Shown here: in pieces, positions 24,060-35,338 of the stretch
How the letters are laid out: every line of letters starts with the position of its first letter
How positions within the stretch are numbered: the stretch's first letter is position 1
Source of the DNA: Sipunculus nudus
Taxonomy: Eukaryota; Annelida; Sipuncula; Golfingiida; Sipunculidae
Direction: 5' to 3'
Length of the DNA: 64,000 nt
Assembly: GCA_026874595.1 (NCBI GenBank)
Contig: CM049318.1
Location: 36,229,956-36,293,955 of the forward strand
Made by a program: the position numbers and the translations under genes
The notes under the pieces: model-generated
Seen by the model: the letters and a program-made list of their open reading frames with translations, nothing else
Databases searched by the model: none
What the model was told of the DNA's origin: nothing

Positions 24060-24840
24060 TAAAGAAAAACAATTGGCCAATGGCTAATGTTATGATCTTG
24101 GGGAAATATTAAAGGAACCTTGATTGAACAATTGATCAAATGACTTTCAGAGTGCTCAAAACTAGGTGTTTTGTCCATAGACCTTAGAAAATAGGTAACG
24201 GCGGCCTTATTTAGGGTTAAAAATGATTTTACCAAGAACTCCCCAGGTGCCAAGGTCGTTTTCATACTGCTAAGATGTGTATTCATCTAACTAATCTAGA
24301 GCTAAATGCTGACAAATATGGGACAAAGTAACCTTATTCAGAGATTCTAAGAAGATTTTACTAGGCTCTTATAGGGCCCTCATCGGATCCTAATCAAATT
24401 AGAAATTTCTTGGCCCAACTGCTACCATCTGTACCGGAATGACAAATAAGGTACTAAATAATGTTCATATTACAGAAAATAATCACAGTAACCTTATTTT
24501 GGTTTCCAAGGATACATTTTAATAATATTTCTCGATCAAACATTTAAGATTATGGTCACGTCGGACCTTCTTGGAGCTCAAAATTTGACTTTCCTCTCGT
24601 ACCTCAAAGAAAATAGGTTCCGACCATTATCATTTGAGCCTATCACACTGCTTACATCATGTTTTTTTTTCTATAGCTCACAGAATATGTCACAGTGACC
24701 TAGTTTCAATAATCAATGGAAACATGACTGTGTGACTGTCTGGGTGCTCAGTATCATGTTGTTTCACAGAAGCTCATAAAATATAGGTCACCATGACCTA
24801 ATTTCAAGTTTCCAAGGAGATATCCCCAAGACTTCACAGG
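24060..24840 (-). repeat. Degenerate tandem core related to the GTCY element
   Basis: Blocks such as GCTCACAGAATATGTCACAG, AATATAGGTCACCATGACC and CCTAATTTCAAGTTTCCAAG recur irregularly. They resemble the repeat units in the 53.6-54.8 kb copy (GGCTCGCAGAATATAGGTCA, GACCTAATTTCAGGTTTCC). No terminal hairpin is found. It is probably an old, eroded core on the minus strand. Confidence 0.4.
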
Positions 24841-25292
24841 ATGATATGTTACAAATTTCGAGATAAATATTTGGAATTTGTACTCCGTGTTTGACACTGA
24901 GATAAGGGTGACGTCTTGCAGAGAGGAAGACAAACATCTGTCCAAACCCTTGCAGCACCGGTGAATCCATGATCAATGTTTACCGTTTTATCAATATTGG
25001 TCCTACGCGCAGTATCTTGACAGTTAAGGATAACATAGATTGATATTGAAATTAAATCTTCCAGTCCAGTGTTTAAACTGATACTATACAGTGCACTTAT
25101 TAAGCAGAGCGAAATGCTCTCAGTCATTGGAATACACAATCAGACCTTCCTTCACAGTGTGCTTCAAGGACACGCACTGAATGGGCTATTATCTAAAACT
25201 GTATTATTGCTAAAAGAATAAACAGTTAATCGGATGAGTACTATCATTTTAGCTATCAGGTCACTTAGGTAAAGCCTAAATATTGAGGAAAG

Positions 25293-25335
25293 ATGAAGAT
25301 AGTGGAGTTCCTCCTTCTCGTGTATGCGGGGTCAG
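25293..25335 (+). CDS. Lectin pseudogene exon 1 (signal peptide)
   Basis: This exon has 43 nt. It reads MKIVEFLLLVYAGS plus one base and ends at donor GTAAGC in phase 1. The start is the only ATG with a following hydrophobic core. Confidence 0.6.
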
Positions 25336-25603
25336 GTAAGCTGCATTAACTATTCATCCCAACATGAATAATAGATCAGGTAGTTTTGTGGCACATGTAT
25401 GTTAGAAAGAGCATTTGTGTCGAAATGTTTATATTTACAGGTTCATTTAATTTTTTTTCTTTTTAAGTAATGTTAAATACAATTCAATATTGTATTACAT
25501 TTATTTCACATATTCTTCTTTTGAGGAGTGACCCAAACCATCACGATTTTAAGATTGTCGATAATGTGATCAATCCTATTTCGTTCTTCGTTTGAAAATC
25601 AAG

Positions 25604-25768
25604 AAAATGTGGTAACAACGCTTCTGCCGGAGCAACCTGGAAGTAAAGTTGAAAAGATAAGAAAATCATTTCAACCCCAATGCAAAGGACTGAGAGCTTG
25701 TGATTATGTAAACTCAATCTTGAAACTAATCACTCACCAGAACTGGAGTCCAAAAAAGACAGGATGCA
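25604..25768 (+). CDS. Lectin pseudogene exon 2 (N-terminal module)
   Basis: 165 nt, phase 1-1, acceptor ATCAAG and perfect donor GTAAGT. The last 29 residues align without gaps to exon 2 of the intact lectin, with 15 identities including C, G, KLI, H, NW, P and GC. This shows a conserved module of unknown family before the lectin domain. Confidence 0.6.
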
Positions 25769-25926
25769 GTAAGTTTAAACAGACAACCAAATGTGACAAT
25801 TTATGCTAAGATGACGTCAGATTTGTATAGTTGAATAGCTCCTCATATTACATTACAACGTTTTACTCAGGTCTAGGAAAACATACATTCGATAACACGC
25901 ATACATTAGCAGACCACACATATGAA

Positions 25927-25949
25927 CATATATATATATATATATAAAT

Positions 25950-25982
<33 letters not shown>
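25927..25982. repeat. (AT)n in intron 2, copy 1
   Basis: An AT-dinucleotide run with TAAATA breaks. Its counterpart in the duplicated copy lies at 26286-26343 and has expanded differently. Confidence 0.9.
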
Positions 25983-26281
25983 CAATATATGTACACAGTC
26001 TGATTTAACAATACTATTACATTATTTGAAGGGCTTGTTTGTCAACCAGATTTTGGCTACTTGTTCACAAAAGACCTGTACTTTGGAAACTCACCAGAAC
26101 TGGAGTCCGAAAAAGACAGGATGCAGTAAGTTTGAACAGACAACCAAATGTGACAATTTATGCTAAGATGACGTCAGATTTGTATAGTTGAATAGCTCCT
26201 CATATTACATTACAACGTTTTACTCAGGTCTAGGAAAACATACATTCGATAACACGCATACATTAGCAGACCACACATATG

Positions 26282-26285
<4 letters not shown>

Positions 26286-26323
<38 letters not shown>

Positions 26324-26343
26324 TATATATAAATATATATACA
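26286..26343. repeat. (AT)n in intron 2, copy 2
   Basis: This is the duplicate of the preceding run, with a longer uninterrupted AT tract. Confidence 0.9.
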
Positions 26344-26390
26344 ATATATGTACATAGTCTGATTTAACAATACTATTACATTATTTGAAG

Positions 26391-26603
26391 GGCTTGTTTG
26401 TCAACCAGATTTTGGCTACTTGTTCACAAAAGACCTGTACTTTGGAAACTCCTGTTATCAGTTTCAATCAAACCAGCGGTATTTATATTGGGAAGCTGAG
26501 ATGATTTGTAAGATCCAACAAGCCAGCCCGATCAGCGTTGAAACAAACGAAGAGATGCAACACATACAGCAGATGATAATAAAAAACAACTTGGCCATGC
26601 CTT
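26391..26603 (+). CDS. Lectin pseudogene exon 3 (lectin domain, N half)
   Basis: 213 nt, phase 1-1, acceptor TTGAAG and donor GTAAAT. It encodes VCQPDFGYLFTKD, NSCYQFQ, MICKIQQASPISVETNEE and MQHIQQMIIKNN. No stop. Its sister copy at 26032 is truncated after GNS. Confidence 0.65.
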
Positions 26604-26886
26604 GTAAATATATGATATTCAACATTTAATGTACAGAATCAACAAAATATATAGAAGTCATGTGTTCCTAATCATTCCAAGTTGAATCGGCAGAAGATTA
26701 AAATAATTTTAACGAAATTAAACTTTTGTTTATTTCCCTTTCATATTTTGAATGTTTTAAGTAAATTCAAAATAACTATTTGTCACTAATATCTATCGGA
26801 CGTTTCAGTAAACCAGAAAACCAGCCTGTTGGTTATTAATGTCCATTGCCTTACTGATACTGAAACTTAGGGGGGATGTCTTTTAG

Positions 26887-27131
26887 TTGACGAAAAGCAC
26901 GGAGAAGGTTACTGGACATCTGGGTCAGATGAAGAAAGCAAAGGACGTTGGATATGAAAAACCACAGGACAGGAGATTGAATACGCGAATTGGGGGCCGG
27001 GTTAACCAAACAGGTGGTTACTTCATGAAGATAATATAGCAGTTTCATCTACTAAATATTGGTGGTATGATTCAGATGGAAACAGGATTAAGAAGGGGGT
27101 ACTATGTGAAAAGAAGGCGTTATGCATCTGA
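26887..27131 (+). pseudogene. Lectin pseudogene exon 4 (lectin domain, C half) with two stops
   Basis: 245 nt, acceptor CTTTTAG and terminal TGA at 27129-27131. Length and frame are kept. TGA at 26955 replaces a Trp in the GRWIW motif, and TAA at 27003 falls in the GxPN motif (EPN in active calcium-binding lectins). It retains HEDNIAVSS, WWYD and GVLCE. Confidence 0.7.
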
Positions 27132-29297
27132 ACAGGAGACAGGTCATCAACCGAACATACCTACCGATTATTGGTGGTATTGTTGTTCATATTAGCCTAA
27201 GTAAGCTTGTGTTTTGACAGACTTAATAAAAAAAATTCAGGACAAGTTGATAATAATACACCCTACGCCTGAACTACTCATTTAAAGCCGCCTAAGACCT
27301 TACGAATATTGTGCCTCAAAATATGCCAATGGCATGCATTGTGTGTGAAATTTTAATCCTATGTATTAAATTCAAATTTTCTGTTATGTACTTAATGGCC
27401 CTGTATATCTCTCATGAAATAATTCTCTCCTGATATATCGTCAGCTTAGCCGCGAGTGCACGACCAACTAGGCACATATTGGGCTGGTAAGCCTAACCTC
27501 GGTCGTGATGCAAGCCATACTGAGGAATGCTCTGCAGTGGTTTTTCACCATGTTGTATTCATATCGTGGTAAACAGCCCATAATCTTAACATTAGGCCAC
27601 GTGTGATAAATCAAACTAAAGGATATATGTGACCTCACAGCCTTAGCTGAAAGTCCTTCTCTATCGTAACGAATCATTTGCTGTATCGCTTTCAAGATGG
27701 CTGCCGTCCAACCCCTACGGCCATGGTTGCATTAAAAAATGCCGTCAGAAATTCAAAAAACAACAACTTTAGATGTTGAGTAAAAACAGATTTTTTTTTC
27801 TCGTTCGTGGTAGATGTTGTTAGAATGTATACTTAAATGTTACCGATTCGTCTAGTTTATGTCACGAGACAACCTACTTGTAAGCCATGAGGCGTTGTTA
27901 AATGACAGAAATATACATATATAAGTAATGGCTACATTTTATCTGTGCAGTTCCCTGTTGTAATGCTGTCCTGTTCGGCGCCGTCTGCTTCAGGAATGTC
28001 TCATCAGTAATTCTAAGAGATAGAGTCTTCTTTTTTTATTCGCTTTTATTATGCTTTGAGAAAATAATAAAAGTGCAATAAGAAATGACATTTTTTCCGA
28101 TTTTACTAGCCGTGAAACAATGGATTTGAATACTTGTATGTATATTGTGTCGGATATGTTTATTTGGGTAATTTATGTGTTTCTGCATACTTTATATGAA
28201 TATATAGGGTATAAACTGCTTAACGGACAAGTGAGAAGAAAAAGGCCGGAATGTGGCACGGGTAGGGGGAAATCCACAAAACTGAGTGCATCAGATTCCT
28301 TCGTAGTATAACCAAATTACGGAACCACTTCTCAGAAAATATATATATTTGGTAAACATTTCATTGACCTAATCAAATTTATATTAAGCGTTTTCGTAAG
28401 ATCAAAGTTAATACTAGATCAATTATCATTTATTGTAAAGTTAACATGTAAAATTAAGACATATGGTTGACGAAGTGGTCTTATTTATGAATGCAACATA
28501 GAATCAATGTGTACAGTGAACAATGCGGCCAACAAGATACAATATATGTCATGCCTATTTTTAATTATTCACCTATTGTTCTTCTCTTTTAAACATTAAA
28601 AAGGAGAGTATAAGAAAACAAATAAAAAACATACATGAATAATGTTTGACTTATACATCAGAGAATAGGTAGGCTTAATTGATCTAAATAAAATGAAGCA
28701 TTTCTTGTGCCATCGAACAACCCACACTCTTCTAGCTGTACACAGCATTAGTGCGTTCTCTGGGGAGCGTTCGTGATAATCTTTTTCTTTAAAAAGGTTT
28801 ATCTATTTTGCAGGAAGGATATTAATGATTGATTTTCATTCCAGGATGTATCTATACACTGTGTTTATTTGCTCAGATCAAGCTTTCGCATGTATAGTAC
28901 AGTATGTGGCAGGGATAATTTGTTTACAAGAATCGTAATGCTGACAATAGTTTTGATAAGCTAACATGTGGGCTATTATTTGATATGTAAGAGATTATAA
29001 AACATTCTTATGCAGGACAGTTGAATAAAACATCTAACCCTTCAATATAATATTTGTCCGGGAACGTGTTGTAACCTCCGCCAAGCCCAGCAGCGGGGTT
29101 ATGTTTTTGGCTGCATATGTTTGTTTGTTTATCTGTAAATATGTTGGTCTGTTAGCACGATAAAACACATAAAGTACTCAACGAAGTTTGATGAAATTTT
29201 AAGGAAAGCTCGGCAATGAAATCAGGAACAATTGTTTATTTTTTCGGAGGGGGGATCCATGTGTAAATTATCCCGGAATGAGTTATAGTGTTTCATA

Positions 29298-29310
29298 GGG
29301 GGGGGGGGGG
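29298..29310. repeat. G13 homopolymer
   Basis: An uninterrupted run of 13 G on the plus strand. Confidence 0.9.
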
Positions 29311-29544
29311 TCCATGGCATATTTGTTTACGCAGGTGATGATATGGACATATTTGGGGTGCGAGTCTTGACGTCACAGAGGACAACAACGTCACTTCACA
29401 TGTACGTGCCGTTTCCTTGAAAGGCGTCGGTAAATCAACGTACATCAGCGAGGGCCACGGTTGTTAAATTTTGTTTGTTGTTTTATAGTCCTTGGCTCCG
29501 TTGCAATAAGAACGTAAATGGCTAAAGGTCACCTCTATATAAAC

Positions 29545-29561
29545 GGGGGGGGGGGGGGGGG
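29545..29561. repeat. G17 homopolymer
   Basis: An uninterrupted run of 17 G on the plus strand. Such tracts can form G-quadruplexes. Confidence 0.9.
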
Positions 29562-30602
29562 CAGAGAATATGTATACACGACGACCGGGGACGTTTGGCG
29601 ACTGCTGTAGACACTCGGATCGACCATTGATATATAAGAGGAAATAATAGGTTGAGATTTATAAAACGTTTCAGTATCATGTATGATTAAAATTTTGATG
29701 TCACTTATTGGATCTAGATGCTCAGGCCAGGGTTTGTGTCATTTGATGTTTTCTTTGCACTATATTTTTTTATTTGAACGTGAATCGAAATGGCGCAGGT
29801 GTCATGTACACAAGTCTATATTAGCGTTGGTTTGCTGCACGGATTCGAACCCACGGGCTGCTCTCAATTTTTACTTCATTTTAAAAATTTGTATTTTTTA
29901 CTGCACAAAAATACATTATCGCCTTTCATAACGAACAAATCGATTTATTCTAAAATTGGTATTATTTAATATTACACATTAGTAATGTCTATACATAGTC
30001 GTACTCGTTGACTGTTTATTTCGGCCTACCGAGCCGACAGCATGATTCAATGGACCTTGTCATAGTCTCCGTTAAACGAAGCGGGAAATCATACGAATAA
30101 TAAAAGAGAGAGAGAGAGTATAGGCTATTACTGTAACCTCATATGATCGATTCTACGGTTTAAGAGTAAGAGTTATCTGGAATTCCTTATTAGTGATGGC
30201 TTGCGATAGCCATAGTCTATATGGGGAATTCCAAAGTGCGGTTTGGATTGTGTCAGCCGTTGTATACATGTTCCCGCAAGATATTCGCTTTCAGAATTTT
30301 ACAATTTAGATGCACTTCTTGGCGAAGGTTTCTTAAGCGTGTATATTACTGTCTATAAATATATAATATTTAAGCCGTCATTAAAACGGAATGAAACGTG
30401 TACCTTTCGCAATGGTAACAATTCTTTGCAATTCAGGGTTAACGTAAACCGGCATGTTTTTCTGTACAAGGCTCACGGTACGGGCTTTACAATGTTATGA
30501 CGTCACAAACGTAATATGCATCACAAAGGCTGAACACGTGCTCAAATTGTTATGAAAATAATAACATTGTGACGCTGAGTGACCAACAGATCCTTCTATT
30601 TA

Positions 30603-30607
<5 letters not shown>

Positions 30608-30650
<43 letters not shown>

Positions 30651-30651
30651 T
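30608..30651. repeat. (AT)n microsatellite
   Basis: About 44 bp of AT dinucleotides with one TGTATA break. Confidence 0.9.
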
Positions 30652-31583
30652 TAAGGAAAATTATACTGAACGCAGTGATTGAATTTTTGTAAATTGTATA
30701 ACTTATGCTTGATTAAGTTAAATACTACAACTTTGCAACATTTAGCATGATTTAACAAAAGTACACGCATGATTATATATTATCTCGGTTTAGAAATTAT
30801 ACCTCGTCTAATGAACTACATTTCTTGAATAAAGAATGTCCTTGTATTGCAGCAGCGCATAGATTTTTTTATAATTTTTACAAAACTTTCTGCAGCATTG
30901 TGAAGGAAATGTATTTGCCACATAGCAAAGATGAAGTCTCGTATACTAAATAAGGTTTAAATACTAAGAGTCGCAGTTGCTGTTTGGCTCTTTGATAAAG
31001 CGTGTCAGCGTACCATGAGTATTGCAAAATGATGAGCACAAGTCCAGCTGTGTAGCCATCGCCATCTACCCGGAACTGGACTTCTCTACAACATATTCAT
31101 TTATTTATTATTCTCATAAAAAAGGGTATTACTTTAAACCAAGTGTATGTCAATCCTACTGTAATTTTAACAGATAAATGTAAAATATTTACCTCACTGC
31201 TCTGCAACATCGAATTGAACATTGTTGGAGCATTAAATTATGAAACTCTTAACCTTAATTTGAAAAGAAATAACGAAGGTCGTGCCGTTTAATTGTCAGG
31301 ATAAGGGATGAGCCATATTGGTGAAGAGACACTTCTGGAATTGCTGGCTGTTTATCGGAAACAAAAATGAATCTCAAGTTGCATTATATGTCCTTTGCAT
31401 TATATGTCCTTTGGGGGACTGGGGATTATTTCACAACCAGAAGCCTAAGATGCGTACACAAATCCTAATCATGGCAGGCCAGTTTGTTTCACTGGCCTGT
31501 CAGGTAGTCAGTTCAAAAATAGAATTATTTCAGCAAACGTTAAAACAACTTGAAAAATTGATACAGTTATCTCCACACTAGAC

Positions 31584-31615
31584 TTAGTACGAACCATCGT
31601 CAAAGGTAAGGTTAC
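31584..31615 (-). CDS. Possible terminal exon of the MAM-CUB gene
   Basis: A pyrimidine-rich acceptor (ACTGCAG) is followed by a frame that continues the phase-1 exit of the last CUB exon. It reads NLTFDDGSY and stops at TAA (31584-31586). Support is phase and acceptor only. Confidence 0.3.
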
Positions 31616-31754
31616 CTGCAGTCTAAGTGTTAAAAAAAGTAATTCTGATCCTTAAATTACTTCTCTAAACATTATAAGTAATAACCTAATCGCGTCCAAA
31701 TGTAACATGACACAATAACTTGTGGACAAAATGATATTGAATGACTGAACTTAC

Positions 31755-31980
31755 CTACAGCCCTGTAGGACAAGGAAAACCCCTTCGCTGTCAAATATCC
31801 GTCCATCGAAAATGTCAGATACATATACATCCCTGTGCTGCGGTATGTATGCAAACGTGGAGATACATACCCATACAGTATGGCTAATTGATGCAAACCA
31901 TAATATCTGTGGTTATAAACAACAAGAACATCCTTTTGGCCGATTGAATTGAATGTCTTCACAGTAAGGGTGATTATCAT
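31755..31980 (-). CDS. CUB domain exon (C-terminal half)
   Basis: 226 nt, acceptor TTTCAG, phase 0 in, donor GTAAGT, phase 1 out. It reads MIITLTVKTFNS, QKDVLVVYNH, GYVSPRL and MYMYLTFSMDGYLTAKGF, ending LSYRAV. These are the CUB beta-strand pattern (LxVYD-like VLVVYN, the LxFxSDG-like LTFSMDG, and the GFxLxYxAV end). No stop. The usual Cys pair in this half is absent. Confidence 0.65.
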
Positions 31981-32426
31981 CTGAAACAAATGAGACAATC
32001 AGGTTTTATATACAAGTGGAGACTAACGCCATTATATACTAGACACCAAAAAAAAAACTCGTAAGAATATATCAAGTTATCGCTTGAATGAGAACAGAAA
32101 GGAAAAAGCGGTAATATAACCATAAATGAAACAGATGAGCGTTCATCATATCGACATTGATGAAAGACATTCATTTTTAATTTATCTTTACGAAAGCATG
32201 CCTTACAATTATGTCGCGACTGGGCGAAGGGGAGAACAGGAGATCCGAGAAAGTCTCATAATACAAACAATACCTTATTATTGGCAACGGCATGAACCTC
32301 GTCAGTCCAAGCATTTTCCCCTTACCTGTGTATTGTACTCGATATTATTAAGATAACTCTCCTTTATTGAAGTATTATCTTATTCCTTTGTTTACAACCA
32401 CCATTGATTGTGGGGGATCCACTCAC

Positions 32427-32549
32427 GTTATTTTCTGGAGCAGTGATTCTCCATCTACATAATAAGTCGTTGTAGTAGTCACGGCTTTCCCGGTATCCTG
32501 GGGACGTTATAGTGCCGGACGAGTTCAACAACATCAGTACAGATGGGTG
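32427..32549 (-). pseudogene. CUB domain exon (N-terminal half), apparent +1 frameshift
   Basis: The frame that splices on (phase 0 out, donor GTGAGT) reads SSGTITSPGYRESRDYY, then NDLLCRWRITAPENN, a typical CUB start (GTIxSPGY, CxWxI). Entering in phase 1 from the previous CUB exon gives PICTDVVEL, the expected first-Cys segment, in the other frame. One extra base near 32516-32520 would explain both. If entry is phase 0 instead, the first cysteine is lost and a linker exon is needed. Confidence 0.55.
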
Positions 32550-32789
32550 CTCAAAACAGGAAACGCATAAATAGTGGGCAAAATTATACCTGTCTGTTAA
32601 TATTTGACCGAATTATTATAATTGGAATTTGTTGTGTAGACACATATAACCAGGAACGTGAGGAGGAATGAAATAGTGCTGGATAACACGCTTATACAAT
32701 GTTATAAGAAAAAATCAACAAGTGAAAGTGTTTTGGACCCATCATAAGAATAAAATGTGAGGTTAAATGATACATTATTAAATTCATAC

Positions 32790-33015
32790 CGACGGTCTGA
32801 TAAGTCATTGAAAATGCCCGCGCAGTCGTCATTCTATCTGTTGTAAACCTAAATCTCATAAATGATCCCTTTCCACGCATTTGCCAACCAGGCGACAACC
32901 TACCGTCTACAGAGCGTTGTGCACTAAACTGTAACCGACATTTTTCGCCGAAGCACACTGCCAGGGGGTCCTTGTACTCTGTCGCAAATGACCGTAACGT
33001 TATGAGAAAGGATCC
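32790..33015 (-). CDS. CUB domain exon (C-terminal half)
   Basis: 226 nt, acceptor TTTTCAG, phase 0 in, donor GTATGA, phase 1 out. It reads GSFLITLRSFATEYKDPLA, VCFGEKCRLQF, SVDGRLSPGW and SFMRFRFTTDRMTTARAF, ending MTYQTV. It has the same length and phases as the 31755-31980 exon and retains two cysteines. No stop. Confidence 0.65.
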
Positions 33016-33733
33016 CTGAAAAACAATTAATCTGTTCGTATTGATAAAATAGGTGCATTTAATGTCTATAGATTTCTTAGACAAGACCATACATCATTAG
33101 GAATACCTCGGTATCATGCATTTTTTTCTACAATAAATACGTCGAACTTGCATTTTGCACAGAAGCTTAACCAGACCACTATTGCATGTTCACGGGTATT
33201 ATATTTCCCATACGAAAAAAAATACATAAAATATTATATACATATATATTTAATATGATAATCATCAGCTAAAATGTACATGTTTTTGAAATCAGTATTC
33301 TGATTCTTATTATTCTTAACATAATCTTTTCATCAAACAAATGTTCCTGGTACAATACGTTTATTTCCACATTGCTTTAGGGTCATTTATTATTGTGATC
33401 TTTTATCATTTGAATATCAATATATTATATCAATATATTAACACATTTCTAGTCAAGTTCAGAGTCAGTCACTGTTACATATAGAAATTCACTCTTTAGA
33501 TCTTCGGACCCTTCACTATGAAAGGATACCCTCTCGTTTGCTTTGAAAAAAAAAAAACTTTCACGGCCTTACACAGGCATATACTAATATTTTGTAGATC
33601 CATCTGAAGTTTTATAATGTTTGTTGTAGGTATATTTAACGTAATGTACACATTTTACATATTGTAATGTTTACCAAATGTTGATATTGTCGGTTGAATT
33701 CAGTATAAATTCATCTGAATTAAAACACCTTAC

Positions 33734-33866
33734 ACTACTTTTTGCGATATCGATCGTCCATTCGCACTGGATGTCATTATAATAATTACACCCCTCACGG
33801 AAGCCAGGAGACGTAATGTTGCAGTTGGGCTAGTGAAGGAAATAGGATTTCGTGGGCAAACGGGTT
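33734..33866 (-). pseudogene. CUB domain exon (N-terminal half), apparent -1 frameshift
   Basis: The exit frame (donor GTAAGG, phase 0) reads NCNITSPGFREGCNYYNDI, then QCEWTIDIAKSS, a clear CUB start. A strong pyrimidine-rich acceptor (CTCCTCAACAG) lies at 33867. Phase-1 entry there gives PVCPRNPISFTSP in another frame, while the exit frame hits TAG at 33830-33832. One missing base reconciles the two. A weaker AG at 33830 would allow a shorter exon in phase 0. Confidence 0.55.
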
Positions 33867-34274
33867 CTGTTGAGGAGAAAAAAAATCTCTGTATTCCTTT
33901 AAACAGCTTTTAATTGTCTTCACTTGAATGCACGTTCAAAGCCTCGACGGGTAAAGATATGCATTAGCAACAATATGCCAGTTGTCTTATTTAGAGCATG
34001 ACGTTTGCTAACATGATGATTAAATATCACAACCATCATTTTTATCAATTGATCATAGAAAATGTCCTTTTTTTCGCAGGTTATTCAGTTTTACCTAAGT
34101 CATTCTATTGTCCTTTTAAGTATTACTTACCAAATTGTTACCGGTTAGTAGTGTTTCCTAATTAAGGTTTCCGAAATTGGTTATAAATAAGACTTTTCTT
34201 TGGCAGGCATGCCTGAGAGGAACATTTAATAATTACAATGTATCATCAAACTTGGATTCTTTTATAATTTTTTA

Positions 34275-34293
34275 GGGGGGCGGGGAGGGAGGG
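34275..34293 (+). other. G-quadruplex motif
   Basis: GGGGGGCGGGGAGGGAGGG has four G-runs of at least three with single-base loops, the strictest G4 consensus. It lies in the presumed intron between two CUB exons. Confidence 0.7.
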
Positions 34294-34596
34294 TTCCTCG
34301 TAGTTATCAGAGGGCAAGTTAAAGAGAACTTTAAGATAGCATAGCTTTATTAAAAACGTTGACCTAGCATTCAACTTCATTTCTTAATTTTCTCATTCAA
34401 CAAGGGGTATTTTTTTTTTTGCTCTTCCCTCGGGGTGTGTCTAAGAGCATCATTTATTTTATACATCTCATTTCATCATCGACATCGCCCGAGAAAAAAG
34501 TTTAATATTAACATAGTCGAACAATGTACAAACAAGGGGTATTGTGTAGTATTAAACCTGGACTTCAACATTTGATTCCACCAAAAGAGTTCATAC

Positions 34597-34816
34597 CTAC
34601 TGTTTGGTAGACAAGAAGGAATCACCTCATCGTTTTAATTCCATTCGACGAGAAGCGAAGAAATAATTTTTTTCCGAAGCTGCGACACTGCCACCAAGGT
34701 TTAACTTGTCCATATAAAATATCTATTACTCGAACATCACAACTTTTGCCATCACAAATGGTCAGCCTGTCATCATAGTCTGTCCAAAATGATCTAACCG
34801 TAAGAAGGATGTGCAT
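34597..34816 (-). pseudogene. CUB domain exon (C-terminal half) with a nonsense codon
   Basis: 220 nt, acceptor TTTCAG, phase 0 in, donor GTATGA, phase 1 out. It reads MHILLTVRSFWTDYDDRLT, ICDGKSCDVRV, GQVKPWWQCR and LFLRFSSNGIKTMR, then TGA at 34622-34624, then FLLVYQTV. The stop sits where relatives have Gly in the RGF motif, a single-base change. The remaining 24 nt stay in frame to the donor. The matching CUB N-half exon was not found upstream. Confidence 0.65.
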
Positions 34817-35103
34817 CTGAAACAGGACCACGTTTAATCAATTGAAATAACTCCATAAACTGGAGCATTATAATTTCCCTGCCATTTCTTAAAACATGCT
34901 TGCTTTAAAAATTGTGCTTATTTAGATACTTTAGGTAAAATGTATAGGAGTGTGATAAAAGATTGAATGATATTTGCAGTGAGGCAGCCGCAGTAACTCA
35001 AAGGATAAAAATCTGTATACAAACAGTAGATTATCAAATGTTATGTTAAATGGAAAATACTAGATATTATAATTACTTTTCCTTAATTTTTGTATTTAAA
35101 GGA

Positions 35104-35125
35104 CATATATATATATATATATTTA
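35104..35125. repeat. (AT)n in intron
   Basis: A short AT run just downstream of the MAM exon. Confidence 0.85.
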
Positions 35126-35147
35126 TATATATATTTTGTATACGTAC

Positions 35148-35291
35148 CGTCTTTTGTTCCGTATGTATGGTCTGCGTCCGGTATGTAACGTTTCCCTGTT
35201 TTAGTTGAGTTCCATGATATCAATTCCCAAGAGAAATTTCTATTCAGATCAGTGAAACAGGTGTTCATGTCCATGTCGCAGTTCAGGATTT
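35148..35291 (-). CDS. MAM domain exon (N-terminal half)
   Basis: 144 nt, acceptor TTCTAG, phase 1 in, donor GTACGT, phase 1 out. It reads LNCDMDMNTCFTDLNRNF, SWELISWNST, RYIPDADHTYGTKD. The pattern C-D-(x)-C-W/F followed by FxWxL and DHT is the MAM start (CxFExxxCxW...FxW...DHT). MAM domains are extracellular adhesion modules. The exon is flanked on both sides by (AT)n runs. The second half of the MAM was not found. Confidence 0.6.
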
Positions 35292-35294
35292 CTA

Positions 35295-35295
<1 letters not shown>

Positions 35296-35335
<40 letters not shown>
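35296..35335. repeat. (AT)n in intron
   Basis: About 38 bp of AT dinucleotides immediately upstream of the MAM exon acceptor, where the pyrimidine tract should be. Confidence 0.9.

Positions 35336-35338
<3 letters not shown>

Larger units (their letters stand above)
25735..26451 (+). repeat. Tandem duplication of 357-359 bp
   Basis: 25735-26092 is repeated at 26093-26451 with very few substitutions, apart from a different (AT)n length. The unit runs from within exon 2, through intron 2, into the first 60 or so bases of exon 3. The breakpoints share ACTC, pointing to microhomology. Copy 1 thus holds a truncated exon 3 start (acceptor before 26032) fused to a second exon 2 end with its donor. 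Confidence 0.9.
25293..27131 (+). pseudogene. Secreted C-type lectin pseudogene, four exons
   Basis: Four exons share the plan of the intact lectin at 44.9-49.3 kb: 25293-25335, 25604-25768, 26391-26603 and 26887-27131, all joined in phase 1. They encode a signal peptide (MKIVEFLLLVYAGS), an N-terminal module ending NWSPKKTGC, and a C-type lectin domain (PDFGYLFTKD, NSCYQF, ISVETNEEMQHIQ, GYWTSGSDEESKGRWI, HEDNIAVSS, GVLCEKKALCI). Exon 4 keeps its frame but has TGA at 26955-26957, where related proteins have Trp, and TAA at 27003-27005. A 357-bp tandem duplication covers the end of exon 2, intron 2 and the start of exon 3. An AATAAA lies at 27225-27230. It is most likely a recent pseudogene; the stops could also be assembly errors or a null allele. 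Confidence 0.7.
27240..31583. other. Non-coding stretch with G homopolymers and (AT)n
   Basis: It includes G13 at 29298-29310, G17 at 29545-29561 and (AT)n at about 30607-30650. At about 29835 GGGTTCGAATCC on the minus strand resembles a tRNA B box, but no cloverleaf can be built. No gene is recognised. Confidence 0.4.

Noticed and set aside
29826-29860. tRNA-like T arm (GGGTTCGAATCC) on the minus strand
   Set aside because: No acceptor, D or anticodon arms can be built upstream; at most a relic.
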